This document shows, one piece after another, positions 33,832-43,124 of a stretch of DNA of 64,000 nucleotides. This stretch comes from Candidatus Tumulicola sp. (lineage in GTDB: Bacteria; Vulcanimicrobiota; Vulcanimicrobiia; Vulcanimicrobiales; Vulcanimicrobiaceae). The notes beneath the pieces are model-generated. The model did no database searches. It was not told the origin of the DNA and saw only the letters and a list, made by a program, of their open reading frames with translations. Position numbers and translations under genes: made by a program. Where the stretch lies: contig DASXDT010000006.1 of assembly GCA_036490475.1 (NCBI GenBank), positions 310,001 to 374,000 on the forward strand, written 5' to 3'. How positions within the stretch are numbered: the stretch's first letter is position 1; each line of letters opens with the position of its first letter.

Positions 33832-34940
33832 GCGACGACCTCCTTGCGCCGGGCGTGCGCCGCGGCTTTGGTTGCGGCGATGCGCTCGGGCGTGATGGCT
33901 GCGTCGAACGCACGCATGCTCGCCGGAGCGAACCCGCAGCGATCGGCCATCTCGCCGATCTCGACGACCTTGCGCAAATCGATGCCGCGGCCTAACGTGA
34001 ACGGCTCGATACGTTCCTCGAGCGCCAGCACCATCGTTTCGCCCATGCACGCCAGCACGGTCTTCGGCGGCAAATTCAAATCGAATTCGGTTCCAGGTTC
34101 GCGTATCCGTTCGAACCGCGGGTTGCCCGGGACGAGTACGTTGCCGCCCTCGACCACCAGCACGTCGGGCCGCTCCCCGCTAACGCGGACGCTGACGTCG
34201 TGCGGAAGCGACAGTTCGCATACGACGGCGCCGGTTTGCAACGATTCGGGTTCGATCACGTCTTGCGTTGAGGACGTCGCGGTAACGATCAGCTGGCCCC
34301 GGCGCACGCCCTCGTTGACATCGGTCGTCCACGACGTTTCGCACGGGTAGTGCGCGGCCTTGGTTTCGGCAAATTTGCGCAGCCGCGTTTCGTTGCGCGC
34401 AACGAGTACCAACCGCTCGACGTGCGGCGCGATCAGCTCGGCGCACGCGCTGCCGATCGATCCGGTGGCGCCGACGACGACGGCAGTGGCCCGCGAAGCG
34501 TCGACCTCCATTTCGCGCGCGCCGCGAAACAAACTATCGATGCCGGCTTTGATAGTGAGCGAGTTGCCGGTGGTCACTGGAATCGGCGAGCGCTCGTTGA
34601 CGGTGACGCCACCATCGCCGACGACCGCGGTGAACGCACCCAATCCCGCGACGTCGGCACCGAGTTCGGCACCGATGCGAATCGCTGCGACGATACGTTC
34701 GTAGACCTGCTCGCGCGGAAACTCGATCATCTGCTCCGGCAGGAGCGGCGCCGAGACGAACCATCCCTCGGTTTCGCGTCCGTCGGGCGTGCGCACGCCG
34801 GTGACGTGGACCACCGCCCACGGCGGCATCCACGACATGATCTTGCGCATGATCGCATCGCCTTTGCCCTTGGCACCCGGCTCGTAGCGCGCGACATCCT
34901 GCAGCGACAGCGGATGGATGACGAAACAGAAACGCTTCAT
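33828..34940 (-). CDS. Acyl-ACP reductase-like dehydrogenase (COG5322 family)
   Basis: ATG at 34940 gives 370 residues. The start FVIHPLSLQDVARYEP recalls the 'HLTSLEQARDVSR' of cyanobacterial long-chain acyl-ACP reductase (AAR). A Rossmann motif GATGSIG (157-163) binds NAD(P)H. The segment VLACMGETMVLALEERIEPFTLGRG aligns with the AAR active-site region, keeping the nucleophilic Cys (here Cys298) and the downstream IGEMADRCGFAP. AAR reduces acyl thioesters to aldehydes; this relative may do the same on an unknown acyl chain. It overlaps genes on both sides by four bases, in a unit with an SRPBCC protein and an aminotransferase. Confidence 0.75.
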   Translation of the reverse strand: MKRFCFVIHPLSLQDVARYEPGAKGKGDAIMRKIMSWMPPWAVVHVTGVRTPDGRETEGWFVSAPLLPEQMIEFPREQVYERIVAAIRIGAELGADVAGLGAFTAVVGDGGVTVNERSPIPVTTGNSLTIKAGIDSLFRGAREMEVDASRATAVVVGATGSIGSACAELIAPHVERLVLVARNETRLRKFAETKAAHYPCETSWTTDVNEGVRRGQLIVTATSSTQDVIEPESLQTGAVVCELSLPHDVSVRVSGERPDVLVVEGGNVLVPGNPRFERIREPGTEFDLNLPPKTVLACMGETMVLALEERIEPFTLGRGIDLRKVVEIGEMADRCGFAPASMRAFDAAITPERIAATKAAAHARRKEVVA

Positions 34941-35374
34941 GCTTCTTCGGCCTGGCGCTTGAGCGCGGCCAGCATCATCTCGCTGTTTTCTTGCACTTTC
35001 TTTTGCAGGGTCGGACCGATCAGTTCGGCCAGCGTCGGAACGCCGAAATCGTAATCGACGCCGAGCACGACGTGCGTCACGCCATCGCGTTCTTCGAACG
35101 TCCACGCGCCTTCGAATTTATCCAAGTCGCCCTCGATCAGCTTGTAATCGATACGCCGGCGTTCGTCGTCGAACCGGTCTTCTTCGGTCCACTCGATCGG
35201 CGCTTCTTCGACCAACGTTTTCCAGCGCGTGACCGTGTACTCGGCGTGCCGTTCGAGGACGACGACGGTTTCGACGTCCGGCATGAACTGCGGAAAGCGT
35301 TCTTGATCCTTCGCGAGTTCGTAGACGACGCGAGCCGGAGCGGCGATCGCGATGGCGGTTTCCACATAGGGCAT
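34937..35374 (-). CDS. SRPBCC (START-like) hydrophobic-ligand protein
   Basis: ATG at 35374 (MPYVETAIAIAAPARVVYELAKDQERFPQFMPDVETV) gives 145 residues. The pattern of a strand, a helix with the 'P...VY.L..D.E.FP.F.P.V' motif and the long C-terminal helix is typical of polyketide-cyclase/START-like proteins (COG2867-like). These hold lipids or polyketides in a cavity. It lies two bases from the aminotransferase stop and overlaps the reductase-like gene, so a role in presenting a hydrophobic substrate is likely. Confidence 0.8.
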   Translation of the reverse strand: MPYVETAIAIAAPARVVYELAKDQERFPQFMPDVETVVVLERHAEYTVTRWKTLVEEAPIEWTEEDRFDDERRRIDYKLIEGDLDKFEGAWTFEERDGVTHVVLGVDYDFGVPTLAELIGPTLQKKVQENSEMMLAALKRQAEEA

Positions 35375-35376
35375 CG

Positions 35377-36648
35377 CTATAGTTGGCCGAGCTTCTCGTA
35401 GGCGGTAGCCACCCCTGCCCGCAACGCCGCCAACGCCGTTGCGACCTCGTCTTCCCGCACGATCAACGGCGGTTCGAGACGAATGACTCGTTGCAGGTTG
35501 AGCGTCCACGCCGCCGTTACGCCGGCTTTCAACATTTCGGGAATGATCCAGCCGCCGTAACCTTCGTGCCGTAACTCGACGCCGGCCATCAATCCGAGAC
35601 CGCGCACCGCTGCAACCACCTGTGGAAACTCGCTGCGTATCGCTTCGGCACCATCGAGCAACTGTTTACCCCGTACGCGGGCATTTTCGACCAAATTGTC
35701 GTCTTCCAACACGTCCATTGCGGCCAGAGCGGCGGCGCATGCCAATTCGTTGCCGCCAAAGGTCGATGTATGCAACAACGGCGCCTTCGCGAAGGCGCGA
35801 TTCCAAGCAGCCGGCGTCGCGATGAACGCGCCCACCGGAATGACCCCGCCGGATAGACCTTTGGCCAGCGTCATCACGTCGGGAACGACGTTTTCGCGTT
35901 CGCACGCGAAGAGATAGCCGCAGCGGCCGAGTCCGGTTTGCACTTCGTCGGCGATAAACAACGCACCGGTGGCGTCGCAGGCCTCGCGAACGGCGCGCAG
36001 ATAACCGTCCGGCGGTATGTTGATTCCGCCTTCGCCTTGCACCGGCTCGACCACGAACGCCGCCGCGTCGTGCAATGCGGCTTCGAGTACCTCCGGGCGT
36101 CCGTACGGTACGTGTACGAATCCTTCGAGCAGGGGACGGAACGGTTCGCGGAACGTGTCGCGTCCGCTGACGGAAAGAGCGCCCATCGTCTTGCCGTGAA
36201 ACGCGTCGAGCGTGCTGACGATTTTCGCGCGGCCGGTGGCGGCGCGTGCGAGTTTGATCGCGCCTTCGATCGCTTCGGTTCCGCTGTTACACCAAAACGA
36301 AATTTGCAGATCGCCGGGAGCGATTTCGGCCAAACGGCGGGCCGCTCGTCCGAGCACGGGGTTGAACATCGTCTTGCTCGACAGCGACATCCGATCCATC
36401 TGCTCGCGCACCGCGGCCAGCACGCGCGGATGCGAATGTCCCAGCGTAAACACGCCGTATCCACCGGCGAAATCGAGATACGCTTTTCCGTTTTGATCCC
36501 AAATGGTGCTGCCGCTCGCACGCACTTCGACCGGCGAACCCGACAGCTTCATGACGCGCGCCAACGGTGGATTGACGAAGTCGCGATAGTCGCTAAACGT
36601 TTGCGCCGCGAGCTCGGCGCCGCTCGCGGCGGCCGTTTCGGTATTCAC
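35377..36648 (-). CDS. Class III PLP aminotransferase (acetylornithine/putrescine type)
   Basis: 423 residues of fold type I. The PLP region is clear: WCNSGTEAIEGAIKLARA (119-136), EPVQGEGG (201-208), FIADEVQTGLGR (231-242) and the Schiff-base Lys263 (TLAKGLSGGVIPVGAF). It transfers amino groups between amines or omega-amino acids and keto acids or aldehydes; the substrate cannot be read from sequence. Its ATG overlaps the dusB stop. The downstream reductase-like gene could supply an aldehyde as its substrate. Confidence 0.88.
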   Translation of the reverse strand: MNTETAAASGAELAAQTFSDYRDFVNPPLARVMKLSGSPVEVRASGSTIWDQNGKAYLDFAGGYGVFTLGHSHPRVLAAVREQMDRMSLSSKTMFNPVLGRAARRLAEIAPGDLQISFWCNSGTEAIEGAIKLARAATGRAKIVSTLDAFHGKTMGALSVSGRDTFREPFRPLLEGFVHVPYGRPEVLEAALHDAAAFVVEPVQGEGGINIPPDGYLRAVREACDATGALFIADEVQTGLGRCGYLFACERENVVPDVMTLAKGLSGGVIPVGAFIATPAAWNRAFAKAPLLHTSTFGGNELACAAALAAMDVLEDDNLVENARVRGKQLLDGAEAIRSEFPQVVAAVRGLGLMAGVELRHEGYGGWIIPEMLKAGVTAAWTLNLQRVIRLEPPLIVREDEVATALAALRAGVATAYEKLGQL

Positions 36649-37640
36649 GCTGCGACGTCGACCGTTTCGAGACGTTCGATCGCCGCTTCGATCGTTGCGA
36701 CCGCATCGGCCGCGCGATCCAAATGCATGATGCGCTCGCGAAGCGCGGCAGCGCCGGGTATACCCTTGAGGTACAGCGCGACGTGTTTACGCATTTGCGG
36801 AACGGCGCGCGATTCGCCCCACTCGTCGACCATCGCTCGATAATGCACCAAACAATAGCGTAATCGATCCGCCGCGGGCGGCAGCGCACGTTGCGGCCGG
36901 CCTTCCATCACGTCGCGAATTTGGGCTATCAGCCATGGATTACCGAGCGCGGCGCGACCGATCATGATACCATCGACACCGCTTTCGCGCATGCGCTCGA
37001 CGGCCACCGCGGCATCGTTGAGGTCGCCATTCCCGATCACGGGAACGTCGAGCGCGCGTTTGAGTCGAGCGATGTGCTCCCAATCGGCGACACCCTTGTA
37101 AAACTGACGTGCCGTGCGAGCGTGCAGCGTAATCGCCTGCGCTCCGGCCGCCTGCGCGCGCTTGGCGACGTCGACGTAGACGAGTTCTCGCTCGGTCCAG
37201 CCCAAGCGCATCTTTACGGTAACGGGGCAGTCGACGGCGTCCACGACCGCACGCACGATCGCTTCGCAGCGATCGGGATCGCGCAGGCAGGCCGAACCGC
37301 CGTTGGTTTTTGTCACCTTTGGCGCCGGGCAGCCGAAATTGATGTCGACGATATCGGCGCCGCATTCGCGAACCAAGCGAGCTGCTCGCGCCATCGTTTC
37401 CGGATCGTCGCCCCACAGCTGGGTCGAGACCGGTCGCTCGACGCCGTGCTGATCGATCATCTCCATCGTGCGCCGGCTTCCGAACTTCAGCGCGTTGGAC
37501 GAGACGAACTCGGTAACGGTTAGCCCGAGTCCAAAGGGTTTGTACAGCGCCCGCATCGTGCGGTTGGTCACGCCCGACATCGGCGCCAGGACGACCGGGG
37601 GATAAACTTCGATCGGTCCGATCTTCAGCGGCGCGAACAT
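36645..37640 (-). CDS. dusB: tRNA dihydrouridine synthase B
   Basis: ATG at 37640 gives 331 residues. The FMN-dependent TIM barrel is shown by VVLAPMSGVTNRTMRAL, DINFGCPAPKVTKTNGGSACLRDP (with the catalytic Cys at about 104), ITLHARTARQFYKG and VPVIGNGDLNDAAVAVERM. It reduces specific uridines in the tRNA D-loop. It is the first gene of a run in which the aminotransferase start overlaps its stop. Confidence 0.93.
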   Translation of the reverse strand: MFAPLKIGPIEVYPPVVLAPMSGVTNRTMRALYKPFGLGLTVTEFVSSNALKFGSRRTMEMIDQHGVERPVSTQLWGDDPETMARAARLVRECGADIVDINFGCPAPKVTKTNGGSACLRDPDRCEAIVRAVVDAVDCPVTVKMRLGWTERELVYVDVAKRAQAAGAQAITLHARTARQFYKGVADWEHIARLKRALDVPVIGNGDLNDAAVAVERMRESGVDGIMIGRAALGNPWLIAQIRDVMEGRPQRALPPAADRLRYCLVHYRAMVDEWGESRAVPQMRKHVALYLKGIPGAAALRERIMHLDRAADAVATIEAAIERLETVDVAA

Positions 37641-37650
37641 GGCCGAACCA

Positions 37651-39354
37651 CTATAACACGACCGCGGACGTGGCGTCGCGGTATACGATCCTGCCGCAAT
37701 TGACGGATGGCAGGCGCGTGCTCGACGTAGCGATGACGGCGTGCAACGACCGCGCCTGCGCGCAAACCGACGCATCGAGGCCGTCGATCACGCGAGCGTT
37801 TGGGTTCACGATGATGACGGCCCCTGCGGGCAGATCGAACGTCACGATCGGCCGACCGGCGTGCAAGCCGGCGTAGACGGCCGCTCCTCCGAACCGGTCG
37901 CGCACGTAGTCGTCGGGATGATTGCGCGCGACGCCGGCAGCCCACGCCCCGAGCAACGCCATCGCACAAACGGCGGTCGCGACGCGCACGCGCTGCGAAC
38001 CGCGCCAGGCGACGGCGAGCGCGACGAGTCCGGCGACGGCAACGACGAGCGGAGTGTCGTGCGTCGTCGCGTCGTTCGAAAACAACGCCCATTGGGTAGC
38101 GACCCCCACGATCGTTCCGACCGAGGCGACGGCGGCGACGGCCCACCGTGCGGCACGCAGCGAAAGCATCCACAACAATCCGAGCGTCGCAAGCGGCAAC
38201 GCAAATCGCAACGATTCTCCGCTCGCTAATTGCTGCACCGTTCCAAATTCATACGCCGTCGGGATGAACAACAATGCGGCGAGCGAAAGCGCCGCAGCCA
38301 ACCCGAACGCAGGCTTTCGCCACAACACGATCGACATTGCGCCCGCGAGCAAAAGCAAGCTCCACATCCAACCTGCGTTCCACGATGCGGCGACGAGAAC
38401 GGACAACGAATGCGGAACGTTGGCGCCGATTGTCGATTGCCATGGATCCGGTATTCTCGTCGACGCGATCGGAACGACGGCGTTTCGAGAAAGCGCGAGA
38501 TCGCGCAACGACCAGAGGCCGATCGAAGCGACGGCCACTGCGATTCCGAGCAACGTCCGCGTGCGATCGCGCGTCCACGCCGCGCCCGAAGCCAAGGCAA
38601 AGATGAATCCGTACGGCTTGATCAGTGCGAGAACGCCCATCGCCGGTGGCCAAAGCCAAGTGAGCGTGCCCGCGAATAAGGCTGCCAGCCAGAGATCGTT
38701 GCGCAAGCTGATCAGTTGCGACGCAGCGACCGGAGTTGCAAGCAGCGCGCACGCACCCAACGTTCCAACGAAAGCCGGCGATCCGGCGCGCACCGCCGCC
38801 TCGCGTGCCACGGCAACGATCAATGCGGCCGGAAGCAACGCGCCCCATCCGGCCGCGCCGGCTCCGCCGATCGCCAACAGCGCGCTTGCGAACAACTCCG
38901 ACGCCGGCGGGTACCACCAGTAGCGCGTGTCGGTGGTCCATAGACCGTGATGCACGATCCAACTTGCCGCGTTCGGCAGATGGTAGTGCAACGAATCGCC
39001 GTCCATAACCGGCCGCACCGCTACCGGCCACGCCAGTGCGACGAGAACGGTGAACGCGAGTGCAACGTCCCAAGACCCAAGCATTGCGCCGGCATCCGCG
39101 AAGCGATCCGAACCGGACGAGCGAATGCGCGCGACGATCGCTACCGCCAACGCAAGCCACAGCGTCCACCAATACAGCACGTCGCACGTTGCCAGCACGA
39201 GCGGCAGCAGCGTTCCGAGCACCATCATCGACAGGATGCGAAGCGCTGCGGAAGCGTTGCCGGCGCGAACGGGCGCTGCGATCCACAGACCGGTGTACCA
39301 CGCCACTGCCAGCAGACCCAGAACGACCGAACCAAGCTCGAACGGATAATGCAT
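37651..39354 (-). CDS. Large polytopic membrane protein, GT-C glycosyltransferase-like
   Basis: 567 residues with about 13 helices and a C-terminal exported domain. The loop after helix 4 (MDGDSLHYHLPNAASWIVHHGLWTTD...WWYPPASELF) resembles the acidic first periplasmic loop of GT-C enzymes. No exact family was identified. Its ATG at 39354 lies nine bases after the DUF1275 stop, and dusB starts ten bases beyond its own stop, so it may be co-transcribed with either. Substrate unknown. Confidence 0.65.
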   Translation of the reverse strand: MHYPFELGSVVLGLLAVAWYTGLWIAAPVRAGNASAALRILSMMVLGTLLPLVLATCDVLYWWTLWLALAVAIVARIRSSGSDRFADAGAMLGSWDVALAFTVLVALAWPVAVRPVMDGDSLHYHLPNAASWIVHHGLWTTDTRYWWYPPASELFASALLAIGGAGAAGWGALLPAALIVAVAREAAVRAGSPAFVGTLGACALLATPVAASQLISLRNDLWLAALFAGTLTWLWPPAMGVLALIKPYGFIFALASGAAWTRDRTRTLLGIAVAVASIGLWSLRDLALSRNAVVPIASTRIPDPWQSTIGANVPHSLSVLVAASWNAGWMWSLLLLAGAMSIVLWRKPAFGLAAALSLAALLFIPTAYEFGTVQQLASGESLRFALPLATLGLLWMLSLRAARWAVAAVASVGTIVGVATQWALFSNDATTHDTPLVVAVAGLVALAVAWRGSQRVRVATAVCAMALLGAWAAGVARNHPDDYVRDRFGGAAVYAGLHAGRPIVTFDLPAGAVIIVNPNARVIDGLDASVCAQARSLHAVIATSSTRLPSVNCGRIVYRDATSAVVL

Positions 39355-39363
39355 GCGCCGGCC

Positions 39364-39972
39364 TCAGAAGAACGTTGCGGAAAGCGCGACGACGACTGCT
39401 GCGCCCCAGAGAGAGCGCGTACCGAACGCTGCCTCTCCGAACGCTCCGGCAATCGCGCCAAACAGGTACAGCGCCCAAACGGCTAGATCTGCAACGCCCG
39501 CGCGAGTGCGAGCAGCGACGCGGCGCCCGCACAACGCCATCGTTGCCGAAACCAGCGTGCCGGTGACGTACGTGGTCGACACGCCGTGCATTCCGAGACG
39601 AACGGCGACGACGCTCTGCACGCCCATCGATGCCGACAGCGCGATGACGATCGACCACAGCGGAAGAACGTGCCATCCGATCGCCGACGCTGCCAGAAGA
39701 ATCGCGACGCAAAAGAGCAACGGGCGGCGATAGGTGGATTCGGACGGACGATTGCCGACGGCCGTGGCCGTTATGGCCGCACCCGCCACGAACGCGAGAA
39801 TCGACAGTAGCGGCAATACGAGACCGATCGTTCCCGGCAGACGCGGCCACCAATGCGCCGCAATCGAGCCGGCCAAGAGCACCGTATTGCCGGTCATGTT
39901 GGCGGTGAAGACGCCCGCACCAAAAAAAGAGACCGCGTCGACATAGCCGGCGGCCAACGCCAGAACGAACAA
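39364..39972 (-). CDS. DUF1275 (YoaK-like) membrane protein
   Basis: A 202-residue protein with six helices. AGYVDAVSFFGAGVFTANMTGNTVLLA and MHGVSTTYVTGTLVSATMAL are the two internal repeats typical of DUF1275. A transport role is suspected for the family but not established. TTG at 39972 is the only canonical start, 30 bases after the coaX stop and in the same frame, so some readthrough fusion would be possible in principle. Confidence 0.85.
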   Translation of the reverse strand: MFVLALAAGYVDAVSFFGAGVFTANMTGNTVLLAGSIAAHWWPRLPGTIGLVLPLLSILAFVAGAAITATAVGNRPSESTYRRPLLFCVAILLAASAIGWHVLPLWSIVIALSASMGVQSVVAVRLGMHGVSTTYVTGTLVSATMALCGRRVAARTRAGVADLAVWALYLFGAIAGAFGEAAFGTRSLWGAAVVVALSATFF

Positions 39973-40002
39973 GAGCGTGCGTAGGCGCGGCGCCGGCGCG
40001 AT

Positions 40003-40773
40003 TCAGTCCTCCAGCGATGCGTGGAAGAGTTGTAAACCGCGCAGGCTGAGATGCGGATCGACCTCTTGCACGGTCGAGGTATGGCGTGCGAACAGTTCGG
40101 CCAACCCACCGGTCGCGACGACGCGCGCGTTTCCGCCGAGTTCGTCACGCATGCGCGATACGATCGCATCGGTCTGACCTGCGAAACCGTACACGATGCC
40201 GGAACGCAACGCGTCTTCGGTCGTCCGGCCGATCGCAGAGTTCGGCGAATCGAGGGCGACCTGCGGCAGTTTGGCGGTGCGGGCAATCAGCGCGTCGATC
40301 GAGATCGCGATGCCCGGCGCGATCGCCACGCCATCGTAGGCACCGTCGGCGGCGACCGCGACGAACACCGATGCGGTGCCGTAACACACGACGATGAGCG
40401 GCGCGCCGAACCGCGCGCGCCCGCCGATGGCGGCCGCTACCAAATCCGCTCCGGACTGCGATGGGTATGCCGTGCGAACCGGGATGACGGTTTGCGTCTC
40501 CGGATGCAAGAAGGCCGGCGTTACACCGAACGCGCTGCGACAGACTTCGTCAAAGACCGGATCGAGTTTCGGCACGACGCTGGCGACGGCCGCGGCAGCG
40601 ACTGCGTGCGGATCGATTCCGCCTTGCGCGAACAACTGTCGAAACAACGTCGCGTATTCGTCGGGGGTCCGGCGCACGTCGGTCGTCACGCGCCATGTCG
40701 CGGTCAACGTGCCGGCCCGATCGAAACAACCGAGTTTGATCTCGCTATTTCCCGCATCGATGGTCAAGAGCAT
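40003..40773 (-). CDS. coaX: Type III pantothenate kinase
   Basis: ATG at 40773 gives 256 residues beginning MLLTIDAGNSEIKLGCFD (phosphate-binding DAGNS). VRTAYPSQSGADLVAAAIG, VVCYGTASVFVAVAADGAYDGVAIAPGI and ARVVATGGLAELFA are diagnostic. It carries out the first committed step of CoA synthesis. It overlaps coaBC by ten bases, giving the operon panC-coaBC-coaX. In some family members the GTA motif reads GTAT, here GTAS. Confidence 0.93.
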   Translation of the reverse strand: MLLTIDAGNSEIKLGCFDRAGTLTATWRVTTDVRRTPDEYATLFRQLFAQGGIDPHAVAAAAVASVVPKLDPVFDEVCRSAFGVTPAFLHPETQTVIPVRTAYPSQSGADLVAAAIGGRARFGAPLIVVCYGTASVFVAVAADGAYDGVAIAPGIAISIDALIARTAKLPQVALDSPNSAIGRTTEDALRSGIVYGFAGQTDAIVSRMRDELGGNARVVATGGLAELFARHTSTVQEVDPHLSLRGLQLFHASLED

Positions 40774-41951
40774 CGCATCAACTCCTCGACGGCATTCAAC
40801 AGCCGCGCCGCAAGCGTCGATTTGTCCGCAGTACCCAACTCCCGGCGTCCGTCGTTGCCCCACAACAGGGTCAGCGTGTTTTCTCCAGCCCCGAATCCCC
40901 GTTCGCCACCGACGTCGTTAACGGCGATCGCATCCAGGTGCTTGCGTTCGAGTTTTTCGCGCGCGTTGGCTTCAAAGTTTTCGGTTTCGGCCGCAAATCC
41001 GACCAAAAAACCGCCGCCTTTGCGGCGTCCCAACTCGGCCAGCACGTCGGGATTGGCGACCACCTCGAGCGTCTGCACGTCGTCGCCTTTTTTCAATTTC
41101 TGCGCCTGCTCGACGCGCGGCCGCCAATCGGCGACCGCTGCGGTCGCGATGACGAGATCGGCGCCGGCGGCATGTTCTAGTGCGGCGTCCATCAGTTCCC
41201 GCGCCGTCGTTACGCGAACGATCTCGACGCCCGGAGGCGGTTGCAGCTGGGTGGGTCCCAGGAGTAAGGTGACTAACGCCCCGCGCAACGCCGCCTCGCG
41301 AGCCAACGCGATTCCGGTCGCGCCGGTCGACGCGTTACTTAAAAACCGCACGGGGTCGAACGCTTCGCGAGTCGGGCCGGCCGTAATCGCGACGCGTTTA
41401 CCGGCCAGCGAACGTCGCCGGGCGATGGCGCGTTCGATCGCATCGAGCAATCGCTCCTCATTCGCGAGGCGTCCCGTGCCGGTTTCGCGCTCGGCCAGAA
41501 ATCCGCGCTCCGGCTCGACGATTTCGTAGCCGCGCGCCGCCAAAATCGCAAGATTGGCTTGCGTCGCAGCGTGTTCGTACATGGCGGAGTTCATCGCGGG
41601 CGCGATCAGAATCGGAATGCGAGCCGCCAAGATCGCGGTCGTCAAGAGATCGTCGGCGATGCCCGACGCAAGTTTCGCGATGATGTTGGCAGTAGCCGGA
41701 ACGATCGCCGCGACGTTCGCCGCCCGAACCAGCCGGATATGCGGGATCTCTTCGGGTGCGTCCCACAACGACGTAAAGACCGGTCGTGCGGTGAGCGACG
41801 AAAACGTGAGCGCGCCGACGAAACGCTCCGCTTCGGCCGTCATCACGACATCCACTTCGGCGCCGCGTTGCACCATGGCACTCGTGAGAGCCGCCGCCTT
41901 GTACGCGGCGATCCCACCGGTGACGCCCAAAAAAACGCGCGCGCCGTTCAT
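40764..41951 (-). CDS. coaBC: Phosphopantothenoylcysteine decarboxylase / phosphopantothenate-cysteine ligase
   Basis: 395 residues. The N-terminal flavoprotein CoaC domain (VFLGVTGGIAAYKAAALTS, ILIAPAMNSAMYEH) is followed by the CoaB domain (KRVAITAGPTREAFDPVRFLSNASTGATG, VIATAAVADWRP, VGFAAETENFEANAREKLERKHLDAIAVND). It adds Cys to phosphopantothenate and decarboxylates the product. The ATG lies two bases from the panC stop. All main motifs are intact. Confidence 0.95.
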   Translation of the reverse strand: MNGARVFLGVTGGIAAYKAAALTSAMVQRGAEVDVVMTAEAERFVGALTFSSLTARPVFTSLWDAPEEIPHIRLVRAANVAAIVPATANIIAKLASGIADDLLTTAILAARIPILIAPAMNSAMYEHAATQANLAILAARGYEIVEPERGFLAERETGTGRLANEERLLDAIERAIARRRSLAGKRVAITAGPTREAFDPVRFLSNASTGATGIALAREAALRGALVTLLLGPTQLQPPPGVEIVRVTTARELMDAALEHAAGADLVIATAAVADWRPRVEQAQKLKKGDDVQTLEVVANPDVLAELGRRKGGGFLVGFAAETENFEANAREKLERKHLDAIAVNDVGGERGFGAGENTLTLLWGNDGRRELGTADKSTLAARLLNAVEELMRCS

Positions 41952-41953
41952 TT

Positions 41954-42787
41954 TTAACCCTTCGGTTCGACCAGCAGGTTATCGATCAGCCGGGTCGTTC
42001 CAAAGCGAGCGGCTCCAATGACGAACGCCGCACGATCGATGTGGTCGAGCGTTTCGAACGTCGTCGCGTCGACGGCGTCGAAATAACCCGCTACCCCCGG
42101 TTCGGACAAGACCCGTTCGGCCACGGCGCGCGCACGCTCTTTGGGCGCACCGCGCAGCAATTCGTCGCGCATCGCTTCGAGCGCGCGATGCAACGATGGC
42201 GCCGCCGACCGTTGCGTTTCGTTGAGATATGCGTTCCGGCTCGAGAGCGCCAATCCATCGGGCTCTCGCACGGTCGGAACGATCGCGACGTCCACGCCGA
42301 ACGCGAGGTCGGAGATCATGCGCCGCAACACCACGGTTTGTTGCGCGTCCTTTTGCCCCAACAGCAAGATGTCGGGCTCGGCGACGTGCAGCAACTTCGC
42401 CACGACGGTGGCGACGCCGCTGAAATGTCCGGGACGCACCGCGCCTTCGAACGTCACGCCGGCCGGACCCGGATCGATGACGGTGCTGAAGCCGGGCGGA
42501 TACATCGCAGCGGGGTCGGGAGCGAACAGCACGTCCACGCCGGCAGCGGCCAGTGCCGCGCGATCGCGTTCGAGGTCGCGCGGATACGCCGCAAAATCTT
42601 CTTGCGGACCGAACTGCAGCGGGTTGACGAAGATCGACACGCCAACCGACGCGCAGCGCTCGCGCGCGGTGCGCACCAATTCTAGATGGCCTTCATGCAA
42701 AGCACCCATCGTCGGAACAAAACCGAGCGGACGGGGGAGCGCTGCGAACGTGGCGCGCGCCGCTTCGATCGTTGTAACGAGCTGCAT
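41954..42787 (-). CDS. panC: Pantothenate synthetase
   Basis: 277 residues. VPTMGALHEGHLELVRTARE (HxGH-type motif), SIFVNPLQFGPQEDFAAYPRDLERD, GQKDAQQTVVLRRMI and LALSSRNAYLN identify PanC. It joins pantoate to beta-alanine with ATP. It is the first gene of the CoA operon, 15 bases from the FHA gene on the same strand. The upstream FHA gene may share its promoter. Confidence 0.95.
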   Translation of the reverse strand: MQLVTTIEAARATFAALPRPLGFVPTMGALHEGHLELVRTARERCASVGVSIFVNPLQFGPQEDFAAYPRDLERDRAALAAAGVDVLFAPDPAAMYPPGFSTVIDPGPAGVTFEGAVRPGHFSGVATVVAKLLHVAEPDILLLGQKDAQQTVVLRRMISDLAFGVDVAIVPTVREPDGLALSSRNAYLNETQRSAAPSLHRALEAMRDELLRGAPKERARAVAERVLSEPGVAGYFDAVDATTFETLDHIDRAAFVIGAARFGTTRLIDNLLVEPKG

Positions 42788-42802
42788 TGGAGTGCGGCGA
42801 GA

Positions 42803-43105
42803 TTACGCTCGCGTCACCCGCAGGACGGTGCGTCCTATTGTGAACGGAAGCCCGACAGCCAGACACGCGTCGCCCTGGACGGGCTGGCCGTCGAGTTTGA
42901 CGCCGTTTCGACTGTCCAGATCGGTGAGGACGATCGCGCCCTTTTCGATGATGCGCACGCGCGCGTGCCGTCTCGAAACGTAGCGATCCAAGGAAATACA
43001 GGCCGCCGCGACCGCGTCGTCCCGCCCGATCGTGATCTCACGTTCGAACGGCCACGTTTTACCGTCCAGCGGGCCGCTTAGGACCTCGAGCAAGTACATC
43101 CACAT
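42803..43105 (-). CDS. Small FHA-domain protein
   Basis: ATG at 43105 (MWMYLLEVLSGPLDGKTWPF) gives 100 residues consisting only of an FHA fold: TIGRDD at 25-30, YVSRRHARV at 42-50 and LDSRNGVKLDG near 63-74, the phosphothreonine-binding residues. It probably recognises a phosphorylated partner from a Ser/Thr kinase pathway that is not encoded here. It lies between the lyase gene and panC. Confidence 0.85.
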   Translation of the reverse strand: MWMYLLEVLSGPLDGKTWPFEREITIGRDDAVAAACISLDRYVSRRHARVRIIEKGAIVLTDLDSRNGVKLDGQPVQGDACLAVGLPFTIGRTVLRVTRA

Positions 43106-43124
43106 TTTGCCTTCTCTAGCGCGG

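Noticed and set aside
39364-40773. coaX-DUF1275 fusion gene
   Set aside because: They share a reading frame, but a TGA stop and about 30 bases separate them, and each is a normal full-length family member.
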